NCBI RefSeq assembly: GCF_030316885.1
Contig: NZ_JASZYQ010000001.1
Coordinates: 868,001 to 932,000 of the forward strand
Reading direction: 5' to 3'
Length of the DNA: 64,000 nucleotides
Origin: Variovorax jilinensis
Lineage (GTDB): Bacteria; Pseudomonadota; Gammaproteobacteria; Burkholderiales; Burkholderiaceae_C
A program made the translations under genes and the position numbers. A model generated the notes under the pieces. The model had not been told where the DNA came from. It was given only the letters and a program-made list of their open reading frames with translations, and made no database searches. Below, piece after piece: positions 25,923-34,390 of this stretch (within the stretch, counting starts at the first letter, position 1; every line of letters begins with the position of its first letter).

Positions 25923-26894
25923 TCAGGGCCGCGCGCGGCGCCTCGCCCTTGGCTTCGGCACCGGCCGGAGGTCCTGCGCGGTCAGCCGGAACTCGTCGTT
26001 GTCGGCAAGTCGCTCGGCCGCCAGGTCGATGAAGGCTCGCACGCGCGCGGGCTGCCCGACGCGACTGCCGTAGTAGACGTAGAGCCCCAGGTGGTCCGTC
26101 ACGTGCTCGACCAGCAGGGGCACCACCTGGCCCGAGCGCACCAGCGGTGCCGCGGTCGCGCCGACCAGCTGTCCGACGACCTGGCCCGCCACCACGGCGC
26201 GGGCCTCGAGGTCGACATCGTTGGTGCACAGCGCGGGCGCAACGTTGCGTTGCACGGTCTCTTCGCCGACCTTGAACTCCCACGGCATCACGCGGCCGCT
26301 GGTCGGGTGCCGAAAGCAGCTGCAGCGGTGCCGGGCCAGGTCATCGATGGTGGCCGGGGCGCCGTGGCGCGCGAGGTAGGCCGGCGCGGCGCAGACCACC
26401 AGCTGCACCGGCATCAGGCGGCGCGCGATCAGGCCTTCCTCGGGCGCGATGCCGACCCGGAATCCGATGTCGACCCGGTCCTCGACCCAGTTCCCGATGC
26501 GGTCGTCGAGCTGGACGTCGGGCTCCACCTGCGGATGCAGGCGGCAGAACTCCTCGAGCAGAGGCCACAGCACCTGCAGCATGGTGGCGCGCGGCGCGAC
26601 GATGCGCAGCGGCCCAGCGATCTCCTCGCGCCCGCGCCGCGCGCCGTGCAGCGCGCGCTGCAGGGAAGCCAGGCCCGGTTGCGCGGCCTCGAGGAAGCGA
26701 CCGCCTTCCTCGGTCAGGCTCAGGCGCCGCGTGGTGCGGTGGAAGAGCCGCACGCCCAGGTGCGCTTCGAGCTGGCCCAGGGCCTGGCTCGCGGCCTGCG
26801 GCGTGATGGCCTGGGCCGCGGCGGCCTGGCGCAGGCTGCCGAGCTCGGCAGCCTGGATGAAGGTGGAGATGGCGCGCAGTTCGTTGAATGCCAT
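25923..26894 (-). CDS. LysR family transcriptional regulator
   Basis: A 323-residue regulator with an N-terminal helix-turn-helix (LRAISTFIQAAELGSLRQAA, SQALGQLEAHLGVRLFHRTT, LSLTEEGGRFLEAA) and a LysR effector domain. An Arg/Pro-rich tail (PVPKPRARRRARP) is unusual but short. It converges on the enoyl-CoA hydratase and is divergent from the SDR gene at 27017, across 122 bp, so the SDR is the better candidate target. It could also be relevant to the acyl-CoA operon, but no direct sign of that is seen. Confidence 0.9.
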   Translation of the reverse strand: MAFNELRAISTFIQAAELGSLRQAAAAQAITPQAASQALGQLEAHLGVRLFHRTTRRLSLTEEGGRFLEAAQPGLASLQRALHGARRGREEIAGPLRIVAPRATMLQVLWPLLEEFCRLHPQVEPDVQLDDRIGNWVEDRVDIGFRVGIAPEEGLIARRLMPVQLVVCAAPAYLARHGAPATIDDLARHRCSCFRHPTSGRVMPWEFKVGEETVQRNVAPALCTNDVDLEARAVVAGQVVGQLVGATAAPLVRSGQVVPLLVEHVTDHLGLYVYYGSRVGQPARVRAFIDLAAERLADNDEFRLTAQDLRPVPKPRARRRARP

Positions 26895-27016
26895 GAAGGA
26901 TTATCACGATCGGCTTGTGAATGAAGCATTGGATTGTGGGCTAGTTGCTTATCAATCGGAAACCTACATTGCCCTCACCGCAACGCATTCATCCACCTCT
27001 CCCGAAAGGAATCACC

Positions 27017-27874
27017 ATGGTCACCCCTTCTTCCGAATTCAAGCGCGTCTGGTTCGTCACCGGCGCCTCGCGCGGCATCGGCGCACGCATCGTCGAGGCC
27101 GCGCTGGCCCACGGCGATGCCGTGGTCGCGACGGCGCGCGATGCCGCCTCGCTCACCGGGCGCTTCGGCGAAAGTCCGGCGTTGTTGGCTGTTTCTCTCG
27201 ATGTCACGAACGAGTCTCAGGCTGCCGACGCTGCGCGGGCCGCGATCGCGCGCTTCGGCCGCATCGACGTGCTGGTCAACAACGCCGGCTTCGGTCTGCT
27301 CGGAGCGATCGAGGAGGCCACGGCCGACGAGGTGCGCAGGCTCTACGAGACCAACGTCTTCGGCCTGCTCAACGTCACGCGCGCGGTGCTGCCGTCGATG
27401 CGCGCGCGGCGCAGCGGCCACGTGGTCAACATCTCGTCGTTGGGCGGCTATCAGTCGGGGCCGGGCTTCGGCGTCTATTGCTCGACCAAGTTCGCGGTCG
27501 AGGGCCTGACCGAGGGCCTGCATGCCGAACTGGCACCGCTCGGCATCCACGCCACCGTGGTCGAGCCCGGCTACTTCCGCACCGACTTTCTCGACGGCAG
27601 CTCGCTGGGCATCTCGCCGCTCGAGATCGAGGACTACGCCGAGAGCGCTGGCCGCGTGCGCGAGGCCGCAAGGCAGATCAGCCACAACCAGCCCGGAGAC
27701 CCGGTGCGGCTCGCGCAGGCGCTGATCACGCTGGTGGAGGCGCCGGTGCCGCCGCTGCGGCTGCCGCTCGGCACCGACGCGCTCGCGGTGATCCACAGCA
27801 AGCATGCCTTCGTGGAACAGGAAACCGCGGCGTGGCAGGCGCTCGCCGCATCGACGGACTTCCCGATGCGCTGA
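27017..27874 (+). CDS. SDR family oxidoreductase
   Basis: A 285-residue short-chain dehydrogenase with VTGASRGIGARIVEAAL near residue 14, VLVNNAGFGLLGAIEE, and a canonical catalytic set (NISSLGGYQSGPGFGVYCSTK: Ser, Tyr and Lys in the standard spacing). PGYFRTDFLDGSS follows. The length and the C-terminal LPLGTDALAVIHSKHAF resemble the oxidoreductases often annotated as SDR family of retinol-dehydrogenase type. AAAGGAA precedes the ATG at 27017. Divergent from a LysR gene, which likely regulates it. Substrate unknown. Confidence 0.92.
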   Translation: MVTPSSEFKRVWFVTGASRGIGARIVEAALAHGDAVVATARDAASLTGRFGESPALLAVSLDVTNESQAADAARAAIARFGRIDVLVNNAGFGLLGAIEEATADEVRRLYETNVFGLLNVTRAVLPSMRARRSGHVVNISSLGGYQSGPGFGVYCSTKFAVEGLTEGLHAELAPLGIHATVVEPGYFRTDFLDGSSLGISPLEIEDYAESAGRVREAARQISHNQPGDPVRLAQALITLVEAPVPPLRLPLGTDALAVIHSKHAFVEQETAAWQALAASTDFPMR

Positions 27875-27880
27875 CAGGTC

Positions 27881-28180
27881 CTAGTAGGTCTGTGTCGGCT
27901 TCGACGGGCCGGTACGGCTTTCGGCGGCGGGCGGCATCGCGGTGTCGCCCTCGCGCACCTTGGCCCTGGCCCTGAAGATGTCCGGCGCCTCGAGTCGATC
28001 GAGCGAGCTCTCGGTCACCGGTTTGCCGGGATGCTGGCCCACGGTGGGCGCATCGCAGCCGCGGTCGCTCATCGTCACGCGGCCGCGCTCGTCCTTGCAC
28101 TGGATGAGCCGCTGCTCGGCGTTCGCGGCGGTCATGAGGCCCAGCAGGGCCATGCAAGAAAGTAAGCGAAAGGTATTCAT
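27881..28180 (-). CDS. Small secreted protein with DUF4124-like features
   Basis: A 99-residue protein with a signal peptide (MNTFRLLSCMALLGLMTAANA), followed by EQRLIQCKDERGRVTMSDRGCD. The pattern of a basic strand, Cys, then DERGR.T.SD is like the short DUF4124 proteins common in betaproteobacteria, although the usual YRW start is missing. The two cysteines could form a disulfide in the periplasm. The rest is Pro- and charge-rich with no recognised domain. It converges with the SDR gene, 6 bp between stop codons. Confidence 0.65.
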   Translation of the reverse strand: MNTFRLLSCMALLGLMTAANAEQRLIQCKDERGRVTMSDRGCDAPTVGQHPGKPVTESSLDRLEAPDIFRARAKVREGDTAMPPAAESRTGPSKPTQTY

Positions 28181-28249
28181 GATGCCGCATGTTACGGCGT
28201 CCGGTTTCCGGCGTCCAGCGCCGCGCGGGCGCAAGCGGCGAGGCCTTTG

Positions 28250-28489
28250 CTAGAGGCCCGGATCGCCGAGCTCGCCGGCCAGGACCTTGCGCCCCTTCGG
28301 TGTGATCGCGAGCACCTGGGCCGGGCTGTCGGGATCACCGCCGGCCTGCATCTGTTCGGCCGGCGGAGGCACCCAGGCCGTGACCAGGCCGGCGGTGCGC
28401 AACGCACGCAAGCGGTCGATGTCGGCGGCCGCGTAGAGGGTGTAGGGCAGTCGTCGTCCGGCAATCCGGCGCAGAAGCTCCATCGGCAT
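28250..28489 (-). CDS. Small protein with possible winged-helix character
   Basis: A 79-residue protein beginning MPMELLRRIAGRRLPYTLYAAADIDRL. The stretch LRALRTAGLVTAWVPP followed later by AQVLAITPKGRKVLAGEL has the helix, turn and wing pattern of a winged-helix domain such as MarR/PadR-type folds, with an insertion. This is inference from pattern only. No signal peptide or membrane helix. An AAAGGAGCGC site precedes the ATG. No neighbour points to a function. Confidence 0.55.
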   Translation of the reverse strand: MPMELLRRIAGRRLPYTLYAAADIDRLRALRTAGLVTAWVPPPAEQMQAGGDPDSPAQVLAITPKGRKVLAGELGDPGL

Positions 28490-28595
28490 GAGCGCTCCTT
28501 TCGAGCAAGGGTTGCACTCGCATACGCAAGTCCCGTGCGCGCTTCGCCCGGCGCGGCCGTTCGCAGCCGGTGCGTGGCGCGGCGCCGTTGCGTTG

Positions 28596-28868
28596 CTACT
28601 TGCGGACCACCGCGGCGCCCCTGGGTCCTGCGCAGCCGGCGCGGTACACGCCGTCGACGCACTTGACGCCGCCGCGGTACACCGGTGGCGGCGGCGGCGG
28701 GGGGCGCGCCACGACCGCGGCGCCGTTCGGGCCGACGCAGCCGGCCCGGTAGACGCCCTTGGCGCAGGCGACGGCGCCGGCTTCCAGCGGGACCAGGCCG
28801 AGCAGGGCCACCGCGGCCGAAGCGGCCAGCAGGCCGGCCTTCGCGCTCAATGCTTCGAGTGAGGTCAC
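28596..28868 (-). CDS. Small secreted repeat protein, GTG start
   Basis: About 90 residues from a GTG at 28868, chosen because AAAGGAT lies 6 bp before it; a longer frame to 28928 is possible. The N-terminus is a signal peptide (LLAASAAVALLGLVPLEAGAVA). The mature protein has two near-identical 19-residue repeats, CAKGVYRAGCVGPNGAAVV and CVDGVYRAGCAGPRGAAVV, joined by a run of eight prolines or so. The paired cysteines within each repeat (spacing CxxxxxxxxC) could form disulfides. No known family recognised; the repeats suggest an internal duplication. Confidence 0.65.
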   Translation of the reverse strand: MTSLEALSAKAGLLAASAAVALLGLVPLEAGAVACAKGVYRAGCVGPNGAAVVARPPPPPPPVYRGGVKCVDGVYRAGCAGPRGAAVVRK

Positions 28869-29006
28869 GGGATCATCCTTTCCGGATGGGCACGGAAACC
28901 GTGCATCTTCAGGTTGGCGGGGCGTCACGCCGGGCCTGCAGCAGATGCCAGAACCGACGCCGCGAGCGCGATTGTGCGACCGCGCGCCGGCGCTGTCACT
29001 GATCCC

Positions 29007-30221
29007 TCAGCGGCCCATGAAGCCGATCACGAGTGCGTTCACGAGATCGATGAAGAAGCCGCAGACCAGCGGCACCACGATGAAGGCGCGCGGCGCGGCG
29101 CCGTGCTCGCGCGTGACTGCGGTCATGTTCGCGATGGCGGTGGCGGTCGAGCCCAGCGCGATGCCTCCGAAGCCGGCGCAGATCACGGCCGACTCGTAGT
29201 CGCGCCCCATGACGTAATAGACCACGAAGACCGTGAAGGCGATCGCCATCAGGATCTGCAGGGCCGCCGCGGTCAGCACGAAGAGCGCCACGCCGTTCAT
29301 CTGCCAGACCTGCAGGCCCATCAGGGCCATGGTCAGGAAGACGCCGAGACAGACGTCCGAGATCAGCGCCACGCCCGGACGCATGCGGTCCCAGTGCCAC
29401 AGCTGGCCGCGCTGCTTGGTGAATCGGGCGCTGACGTTGCGCAGCACGATGCCGGCGATCAGGCTACCCACGAAGTCGGGCAGGCGCAGGCCGGTCATCG
29501 CGATCGCGCTGCTCACGCCGCGGCCCAGGATCAGCGCGAGGTTGAGCCACAGCAGTGCCAGCAGCACGCTGTGGTAGTCGAGCCGCGCATGCGACTCGTC
29601 CTCGTGGCGAACGCTGATCTCGAGCGCGCCATCGGTCGACGAGGCCAGGCGGTGTCGGCGCATCAGCCAGGTGGCGATCGGGCCGCCGATCGCGCAGGCG
29701 GCGATCAGGCCCGCCATGTTGGCGGCCAGGCCGATGGCCTCGGCATTGAGGATGCCGAGGTCCTTCACGAAATGCGGTGCCCATGCCAGCGTGGTGCCGA
29801 CCCCGCCCGTGAGCGAGATCGAGCCCACCAGCAGTCCTGCGCGCTCGTCGAGCCCGAAGCTGCGCGCCACGCCCATGCCGAGCAGGTTCTGCATGACCAT
29901 GAACACGCTGGCGACCACGGCAAGGATCACCAGCGGCCGCCCGCCCTTCGCCAGCGTGCGGATGTCCGAGCCGAGACCGATCGCGGCAAAGAAGTAGAGC
30001 AGCAGCACGTCGCGCGCGCCGAGCTGGAAGTCCAGCTTGAGGCCGAACACCAGGTACAGCGTGCTGACCACCGCGATGCATGCCAGGCCGCCGATCACGG
30101 GCTCGGGGATGCTGTAGCGGCGCAGCACCTCGAAGCGGCGCGTGCAGGCCTTGCCCACGAACAGCAGCAGGATGGCCAGCGTGAAGCTGACGTAGGCATC
30201 GAGATGGAGATCGTGCTGCAA
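29007..30221 (-). CDS. gltS: Sodium/glutamate symporter, GltS family
   Basis: A 404-residue membrane protein when started at TTG 30221, a length close to the E. coli GltS of about 401. The start LHLDAYVSFTLAILLLFVGKA aligns in style with the GltS N-terminus, and no ATG is available nearby; a GTG at 30350 gives an unlikely 43-residue extension. Two related halves with about 10 helices are visible; IPEPVIGGLACIAVVSTLY, LTGGVGTTLAWAPHF and GLAANMAGLIAACAIGGPIA carry the glycine-rich pore loops. It imports glutamate with sodium. Divergent from tctB. Confidence 0.88.
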   Translation of the reverse strand: MQHDLHLDAYVSFTLAILLLFVGKACTRRFEVLRRYSIPEPVIGGLACIAVVSTLYLVFGLKLDFQLGARDVLLLYFFAAIGLGSDIRTLAKGGRPLVILAVVASVFMVMQNLLGMGVARSFGLDERAGLLVGSISLTGGVGTTLAWAPHFVKDLGILNAEAIGLAANMAGLIAACAIGGPIATWLMRRHRLASSTDGALEISVRHEDESHARLDYHSVLLALLWLNLALILGRGVSSAIAMTGLRLPDFVGSLIAGIVLRNVSARFTKQRGQLWHWDRMRPGVALISDVCLGVFLTMALMGLQVWQMNGVALFVLTAAALQILMAIAFTVFVVYYVMGRDYESAVICAGFGGIALGSTATAIANMTAVTREHGAAPRAFIVVPLVCGFFIDLVNALVIGFMGR

Positions 30222-30388
30222 GGCGGGCGGTCCGGTGGTCTGCGGGCCCCGAGCATAGCCGCGCGCGCAGGCAACTCGGGGAAACCCGATACGTAATTTC
30301 ACTCGCCGGATCGTCAGATTCCCATCAGCGACGCCGCCAGACCATCGCACGGTTCGACAACACCACAGGCGACACCGCGTCCCCGCAA

Positions 30389-30808
30389 ATGAACCGAAAT
30401 CTAGTCAGAGGCTTCTTCCTCGTGGCGATATCGCTGGCCTTCGGGCTGACGGCGCTGCGCTATCCGATAGGCGATTTCAGCCGCGCGGGCCCGGGCCTGT
30501 TTCCAGCGCTGATCAGCGGCTTCCTGCTGATCATCGGCGTCTCGACCGTGATCCGTTCCTTCTACGTGGAGCGCGTGCGGCTCGACATCAATCTCCGGAA
30601 CATCGCGATCATCCTCGGCAGCCTGTGCGGCCTGGCGCTGATCTCGACCTACCTGAACATGGTCCTCGGGATCGTCTTCATGGTGTTCTTCTCGACGCTG
30701 GCGGGGAGCTCCTACTCGTGGTGGCGCAACGTCAAGATCTGCGCCGGCCTGCTGCTCATGGCCCTGGCCCTGCAGAAACTCCTCGGCCTCAACCTGCCGC
30801 TCTACTGA
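30389..30808 (+). CDS. Tripartite tricarboxylate transporter TctB family protein
   Basis: A 139-residue membrane protein with four predicted helices: LVRGFFLVAISLAFGLTALRY at the N-terminus, LFPALISGFLLIIGVSTVI, IAIILGSLCGLALISTYLNM and MVLGIVFMVFFSTLAGSSYS with the last near ICAGLLLMALALQKLLG. These match the small TctB subunit of tripartite tricarboxylate transporters. tctA begins one base after its stop codon, so the two are translationally coupled. No substrate-binding (TctC) gene accompanies the pair. Confidence 0.88.
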   Translation: MNRNLVRGFFLVAISLAFGLTALRYPIGDFSRAGPGLFPALISGFLLIIGVSTVIRSFYVERVRLDINLRNIAIILGSLCGLALISTYLNMVLGIVFMVFFSTLAGSSYSWWRNVKICAGLLLMALALQKLLGLNLPLY

Positions 30809-30809
30809 G

Positions 30810-32342
30810 ATGTTGGACGTCCTCAACAACCTGGCGTTCGGCTTCTCGCACGCCCTGACCCTGCAGAACCTCATGTTCTGCGCCATCGGCTGCACGGTGG
30901 GCACGCTGGTCGGCCTGCTGCCCGGCCTGGGCCCGCTCGCCACCATCAGCCTGCTGCTGCCGCTGACCTACTCGATCCCGACCACCGGCGCGCTGATCAT
31001 GCTGGCCGGCATCTACTACGGCGCGCAGTACGGCGACAGCGTGAGCGCGATCACGATGAAGATCCCGCATGCGAGCAGCATCGTGGCCTGCATCGACGGC
31101 TACCAGATGACGCTCAAGGGGCAGACGGGGCTGGCGCTGTTCACGGCGGGCTTCTCGAGCTTCATCGGCGGCACGGTGGCGATCCTGGTGCTCTCGTTCC
31201 TGGCGCCGTCGCTCGGCGAGGTGGCCTTCCTGTTCGGTCCGGCCGACTACGTGGCGATGATGCTCGTGGGCTTCGTCTGCGTGAGCTTCGTGACCACCGG
31301 CAGCCTGCTCAACGGCCTGGCGATGTGCATGATCGGCGTGCTGCTCGGCACCATCGGCACCGACGTCAACAGCGGCGCGCAGCGCTTCACGATGGACCTG
31401 CCCTTCCTGGCCGACGGCGTCGGCATCGTGAGCATCGCGCTGGGCTGCTTCGGCATCGCCGAGATCACGAAGAACCTCGACTCGCGCGAGGAGCGCTCGC
31501 CCTTCAACGGCAAGATCAACCTGATCCCGACCTGGTCCGAGTTCAAGCGCATCATCCCGAGCGCGCTGCGCGGCAGCGTGGTGGGTTCCTTCCTGGGCAT
31601 CCTGCCCGGCGGTGGACCGACGATCGCGCAGTTCGCGGCCTACGCGCTCGACAAGAAGGTCAGCAAGTACAAGGACGAGATCGGCAGCGGCGTGATCGAG
31701 GGCGTGGCGGGCCAGGCCGCAGCCGACGAGGCGGCCGCGCGCACCAGCTTCATTCCGCTGATGAGCATCGGCATCCCCGAGAACGCGGTCATGGCGCTGA
31801 TGCTCGCCGCCTTCATCATCAAGGGCATCCAGCCGGGGCCGAACATGATCGCGAGCCACCCCGAATTGTTCTGGGGGCTGGTCGCGAGCATGTGGATCGG
31901 CAACGTGTTCCTGCTGGTGCTCAACGTGCCGCTGGTGCGCTACTGGCTGTCGGTGTTCAAGATCCCCTACAGCGTGCTGTTCCCGTCGATCCTGTTCTTC
32001 TGCTGCATCGGCACCTACAGCGTCAACAACAACATGGAGGACATCTACATCACGGCGGCCTTCGGCTTCCTGGGCTACATGTTCATGAAGCTCGAACTCG
32101 ATGCCGCGCCATTGATGCTGGGCTTCATCCTCGGGCCGATGCTCGAGGAGAACTTCCGCCGCGCGCTGCTCCTGAGCCGCGGCAGCTTCGGAATCTTCTT
32201 CTCGCGGCCGATCAGCGGCAGCCTGATGGCGCTGATCGCCGTCTTCATCACCTGGCAGGTGGTGGCCTTCGTGTTCAGGGCCCACAAGCGGCGCTCGCTC
32301 GGCGCATCGCCGGCGCCGGAACCCGTGGCGTTGGCGGAGTGA
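30810..32342 (+). CDS. Tripartite tricarboxylate transporter permease TctA
   Basis: A 510-residue permease with about 12 hydrophobic helices. The family signatures are GLLPGLGPLATISLLLPLTY near residue 37, YYGAQYGDSVSAITMKIPH, and the second half equivalent ILPGGGPTIAQFAAYALDKK and VAGQAAADEAAARTSFIPLM. It is the large subunit of a secondary carboxylate importer that works with a periplasmic Bug/TctC protein. The gene follows tctB with a 1-bp gap. The two Bug proteins of this window (14850, 54469) could be partners only in trans. Confidence 0.94.
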   Translation: MLDVLNNLAFGFSHALTLQNLMFCAIGCTVGTLVGLLPGLGPLATISLLLPLTYSIPTTGALIMLAGIYYGAQYGDSVSAITMKIPHASSIVACIDGYQMTLKGQTGLALFTAGFSSFIGGTVAILVLSFLAPSLGEVAFLFGPADYVAMMLVGFVCVSFVTTGSLLNGLAMCMIGVLLGTIGTDVNSGAQRFTMDLPFLADGVGIVSIALGCFGIAEITKNLDSREERSPFNGKINLIPTWSEFKRIIPSALRGSVVGSFLGILPGGGPTIAQFAAYALDKKVSKYKDEIGSGVIEGVAGQAAADEAAARTSFIPLMSIGIPENAVMALMLAAFIIKGIQPGPNMIASHPELFWGLVASMWIGNVFLLVLNVPLVRYWLSVFKIPYSVLFPSILFFCCIGTYSVNNNMEDIYITAAFGFLGYMFMKLELDAAPLMLGFILGPMLEENFRRALLLSRGSFGIFFSRPISGSLMALIAVFITWQVVAFVFRAHKRRSLGASPAPEPVALAE

Positions 32343-32671
32343 ACGCATAACACATCCGCAACCGCGATCTTCCCGGACGAAGGCGGCTGCTGCTTTGGGA
32401 GGCACCGTGTCGGAAGCCGCGCCAGGCAACGATTTCCCGCCCATTCATGGCGGTTGTCCCCAAAGTTTTCCCCAGTAAGCAGGGAGAACTTCGGGCAACT
32501 TTTTTTTGCCTGTCCGGGTGGGTCATGCCGCTTCGGGCGACCGGCGGTTCCCCCAGCTACCCGATCTGCGCTACGCGGAGCAGTTCAAGACCCCTCCGAT
32601 GGCGCATCGCGACCGGGAACTGTTCGACATGGTCCCGGCCGAGCTGCAGCGCCTTGGACGATGTCATCGGA
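32343..32671. other. Non-coding gap of about 330 bp between tctA and ompA-type gene
   Basis: No convincing gene is seen. Short open frames here are shadows with proline/arginine-rich translations. The most noticeable element is a run of eight or nine T at 32500-32507, flanked by GGCAA (32494-32498) and TTGCC (32506-32510); the stem is short and the T tract forms the loop, so it does not look like a normal terminator. Both flanking genes converge on this gap, so transcription probably ends here. Confidence 0.5.
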
Positions 32672-33223
32672 TCAGGGACGGCTGGCCGCCGAGATCACGA
32701 TCTCGACGCGGCGGTTCTTGGCCTTGCCCTGCGGCGTCGCGTTGCTGGCCACGGGGCGCGCTTCGCCGAAGCCCTGGGCCGAGATGGTCGCGGCCGGCAC
32801 GCCCTTGGCCGTGAGATAGCGCACGACGTCGTCGGCGCGCGCGGACGACAGCTCGAGATTGGACGGGAACCGGCGCCGCAGCTCGGGCCCGATCGGCTCG
32901 TTGTCCGTGAAGCCCTGGACGATGATCTGCTGGCCCGGCAGGTTGGCGAGCGTCGGCGCGATCTTCGTGAGCGTCGCTTCGCCCTTGGGGCTCAGGCGCC
33001 AGCCGCCCTCGGGGAACAGGATCTCGTTGACCAGCGTCACCTTGAGCTCGTTCTGCAGTTGCGTGATCTGGGCCTGGTCGGCACTCAGTTCGCTCGTCAG
33101 TTGCGTGTTGAGCGCAGCGTAGTTGTTCGCCTTCTGGACCTCGGTGTTGTAGGTGCCCTTGGTGACGCATCCGGTCGCGAGGACGAGCGCGCACAGCGCG
33201 ATGGCGAGCTTGTTGAGTTTCAT
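32672..33223 (-). CDS. OmpA family lipoprotein
   Basis: A 183-residue protein with lipobox LATGC (Cys19). A short coiled region (KANNYAALNTQLTSELSADQAQITQLQNEL) resembles a heptad stretch, and the C-terminal OmpA/Pal-like domain (residues about 70-180) has LVNEILFPEGGWRLSPKGE, VQGFTDNEPIGPELRRRFPSN, ELSSARADDVVRYL and GFGEARPVASN...GKAKNRRVEI. Such domains bind peptidoglycan and tether the outer membrane. AAAGGA precedes the ATG. A TTGCCC-type palindrome lies 101 bp upstream, as before other genes of this region. Confidence 0.92.
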   Translation of the reverse strand: MKLNKLAIALCALVLATGCVTKGTYNTEVQKANNYAALNTQLTSELSADQAQITQLQNELKVTLVNEILFPEGGWRLSPKGEATLTKIAPTLANLPGQQIIVQGFTDNEPIGPELRRRFPSNLELSSARADDVVRYLTAKGVPAATISAQGFGEARPVASNATPQGKAKNRRVEIVISAASRP

Positions 33224-33323
33224 GATGGATCCTTTGCGTTGAATGAGACGTTGAGACCGCGTTTGGCGAGGCCATCTTGAGCCTGCCGTCCTGCGAAGGG
33301 AATCGGGGAGGGGGGCAAGCCGG

Positions 33324-33339
33324 CTGCCCGAAAGGGCAG
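33324..33339. promoter_or_regulatory. Palindromic element CTGCCC-GAAA-GGGCAG upstream of ompA-type gene
   Basis: Perfect 6-bp arms around a GAAA centre, 100 bases before the start codon of the OmpA-type lipoprotein on the minus strand. It matches the arrangement of three other elements in this region (34288, 42400, 47005). I infer a shared operator; it is too far upstream to be a ribosome-binding structure. Confidence 0.55.
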
Positions 33340-33386
33340 TCCATCGCAACGAGACGCGCGTGGCGCAGACGCGCACGCCGTGGTCT

Positions 33387-33782
33387 TCAGCGGCCGTGCC
33401 AACGGCCGTGCAGGATCCGGTTGACGATGCTGCGGAATACCAGGTAGGGCAGCACGGCCAGCAGCATTGCGATCATGAGGGCCTGGAACGGATAGAACCA
33501 GTGCAGCTCGATCGCCTGGTAGATGGCATCGGCGAGCAGCGCGACCAGGAACACCTTGCCGATCTGGCGCCAGCCTTCGCGCAGCAGCCGGCGGCGATGG
33601 GCCGGGTCGCTGACCAGGGCCCAGAAATAGTAGGGCCGACCGGCGCGGGCGTCAGCGAGTCCGGCGCGCCAGGCGAAGAAGGCCGCGACGCAAGGCTGCA
33701 GCACGAACCTGAAGGCCAGCGGCACGTGGCGGCCGCTCGTGATGTCGGCCCAGGTGCGCACGAAGGGCTCGAAGATTTCCAT
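33387..33782 (-). CDS. Inner-membrane protein, hypothetical
   Basis: A 131-residue protein. The N-terminal half is amphipathic with a helix at VPLAFRFVLQPCVAAFFAWRAGLADAR. Two strong helices follow (IGKVFLVALLADAIYQAIELHWF and FQALMIAMLLAVLPYLVFRSIV) and it ends HGRWHGR, with many basic residues. It starts 3 bp after the stop codon of the DUF202 gene and so is in the same operon. No family was recognised with confidence; conserved YYFWALVSDPAHRRRL may be a loop motif. Confidence 0.65.
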   Translation of the reverse strand: MEIFEPFVRTWADITSGRHVPLAFRFVLQPCVAAFFAWRAGLADARAGRPYYFWALVSDPAHRRRLLREGWRQIGKVFLVALLADAIYQAIELHWFYPFQALMIAMLLAVLPYLVFRSIVNRILHGRWHGR

Positions 33783-33785
33783 GGC

Positions 33786-34220
33786 TCAGATGACGCGGCG
33801 CAGGATGCTGAAGAACATCACCAGGCCCGCCACCGACATGATCAGCGCGATCACGAGCGAGGGCTGGGCCAGGCGGAATTGCCGGCTCCGGTTGAGCGCC
33901 TTGAGCCGGGCCCAGTATTCGATCGTGCCGACGACGATGCTGACCGTGCCGAGCCCGGTCAGGAACAGGCCGACGTTGCGTGCCGTGTTGAGGTTGTGGA
34001 GCTGGCCGCCCTGCTGCTGGAAGGCCTCGAGCAACTTGTAGATCGTGAAGCCGAAGCTGATCATCGACAGGCCCGTGCGTACCCAGGCCATGAGCGAGCG
34101 GTCGGCGGCCATCAGCGTGCGTTCGACCGCGAGGTCGGTGCGGATCTGCGCCAGCTCGTCGGAGGTCTTGGGGTGCGGCGGCTCGGAGCCGGTCGGGGAA
34201 GGGGAAGTCGCAGGGTTCAT
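33786..34220 (-). CDS. YidH/DUF202 family inner-membrane protein
   Basis: A 144-residue protein with three membrane helices. RTDLAVERTLMAADRSLMAWVRTGLSMISFGFTIYKLLE is the DUF202 signature (conserved ER, DR, W and RTG). Helices continue at NVGLFLTGLGTVSIVVGTIEYWARL and LVIALIMSVAGLVMFFSIL. Function of the family is unknown. Start chosen at ATG 34220; in-frame ATGs at 34241 and a longer start at 34262 exist. A palindromic element lies 68 bp upstream, in the gap shared with the divergent sulfatase gene. Confidence 0.85.
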   Translation of the reverse strand: MNPATSPSPTGSEPPHPKTSDELAQIRTDLAVERTLMAADRSLMAWVRTGLSMISFGFTIYKLLEAFQQQGGQLHNLNTARNVGLFLTGLGTVSIVVGTIEYWARLKALNRSRQFRLAQPSLVIALIMSVAGLVMFFSILRRVI

Positions 34221-34287
34221 GGTCTGTCCACCACTATGCATGGCGCGAACGCCGGCGTCCATGCATCGGAGCGAGAAACGACACCGG

Positions 34288-34303
34288 TTGCCCTTTAGGG
34301 CAA
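34288..34303. promoter_or_regulatory. Palindromic element TTGCCC-TTTA-GGGCAA in sulfatase/DUF202 divergent gap
   Basis: A perfect palindrome with 6-bp arms; with one mismatch the arms extend to 9 bp (CG at both outer ends). It lies 87 bp before the sulfatase start on the plus strand and 67 bp before the DUF202 start on the minus strand. It is the best match among four such elements and suggests one dimeric regulator controls both directions. Confidence 0.6.
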
Positions 34304-34390
34304 TCGCCTTGCCCGTTGGCCCTATTTGCAGCGCTGGCCACGGCTGTCAGGATGGGTGGCGCAACTGGACCCAACCCCGGAGAGAAGCCC

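Noticed and set aside
26895..27016. Short TCAC/GTGA repeat between LysR and SDR genes
   Set aside because: Arms of only 4-5 bp are likely by chance, so no site is claimed.
32494..32510. T-run with flanking GGCAA and TTGCC as a terminator
   Set aside because: The T tract is in the loop, not after the stem, and the stem is only 5 bp, so it does not fit an intrinsic terminator.
32506..32814. Possible small gene overlapping the OmpA-type gene end
   Set aside because: Arg/Pro-rich translation with no ribosome site, antisense to the OmpA-like domain for most of its length.
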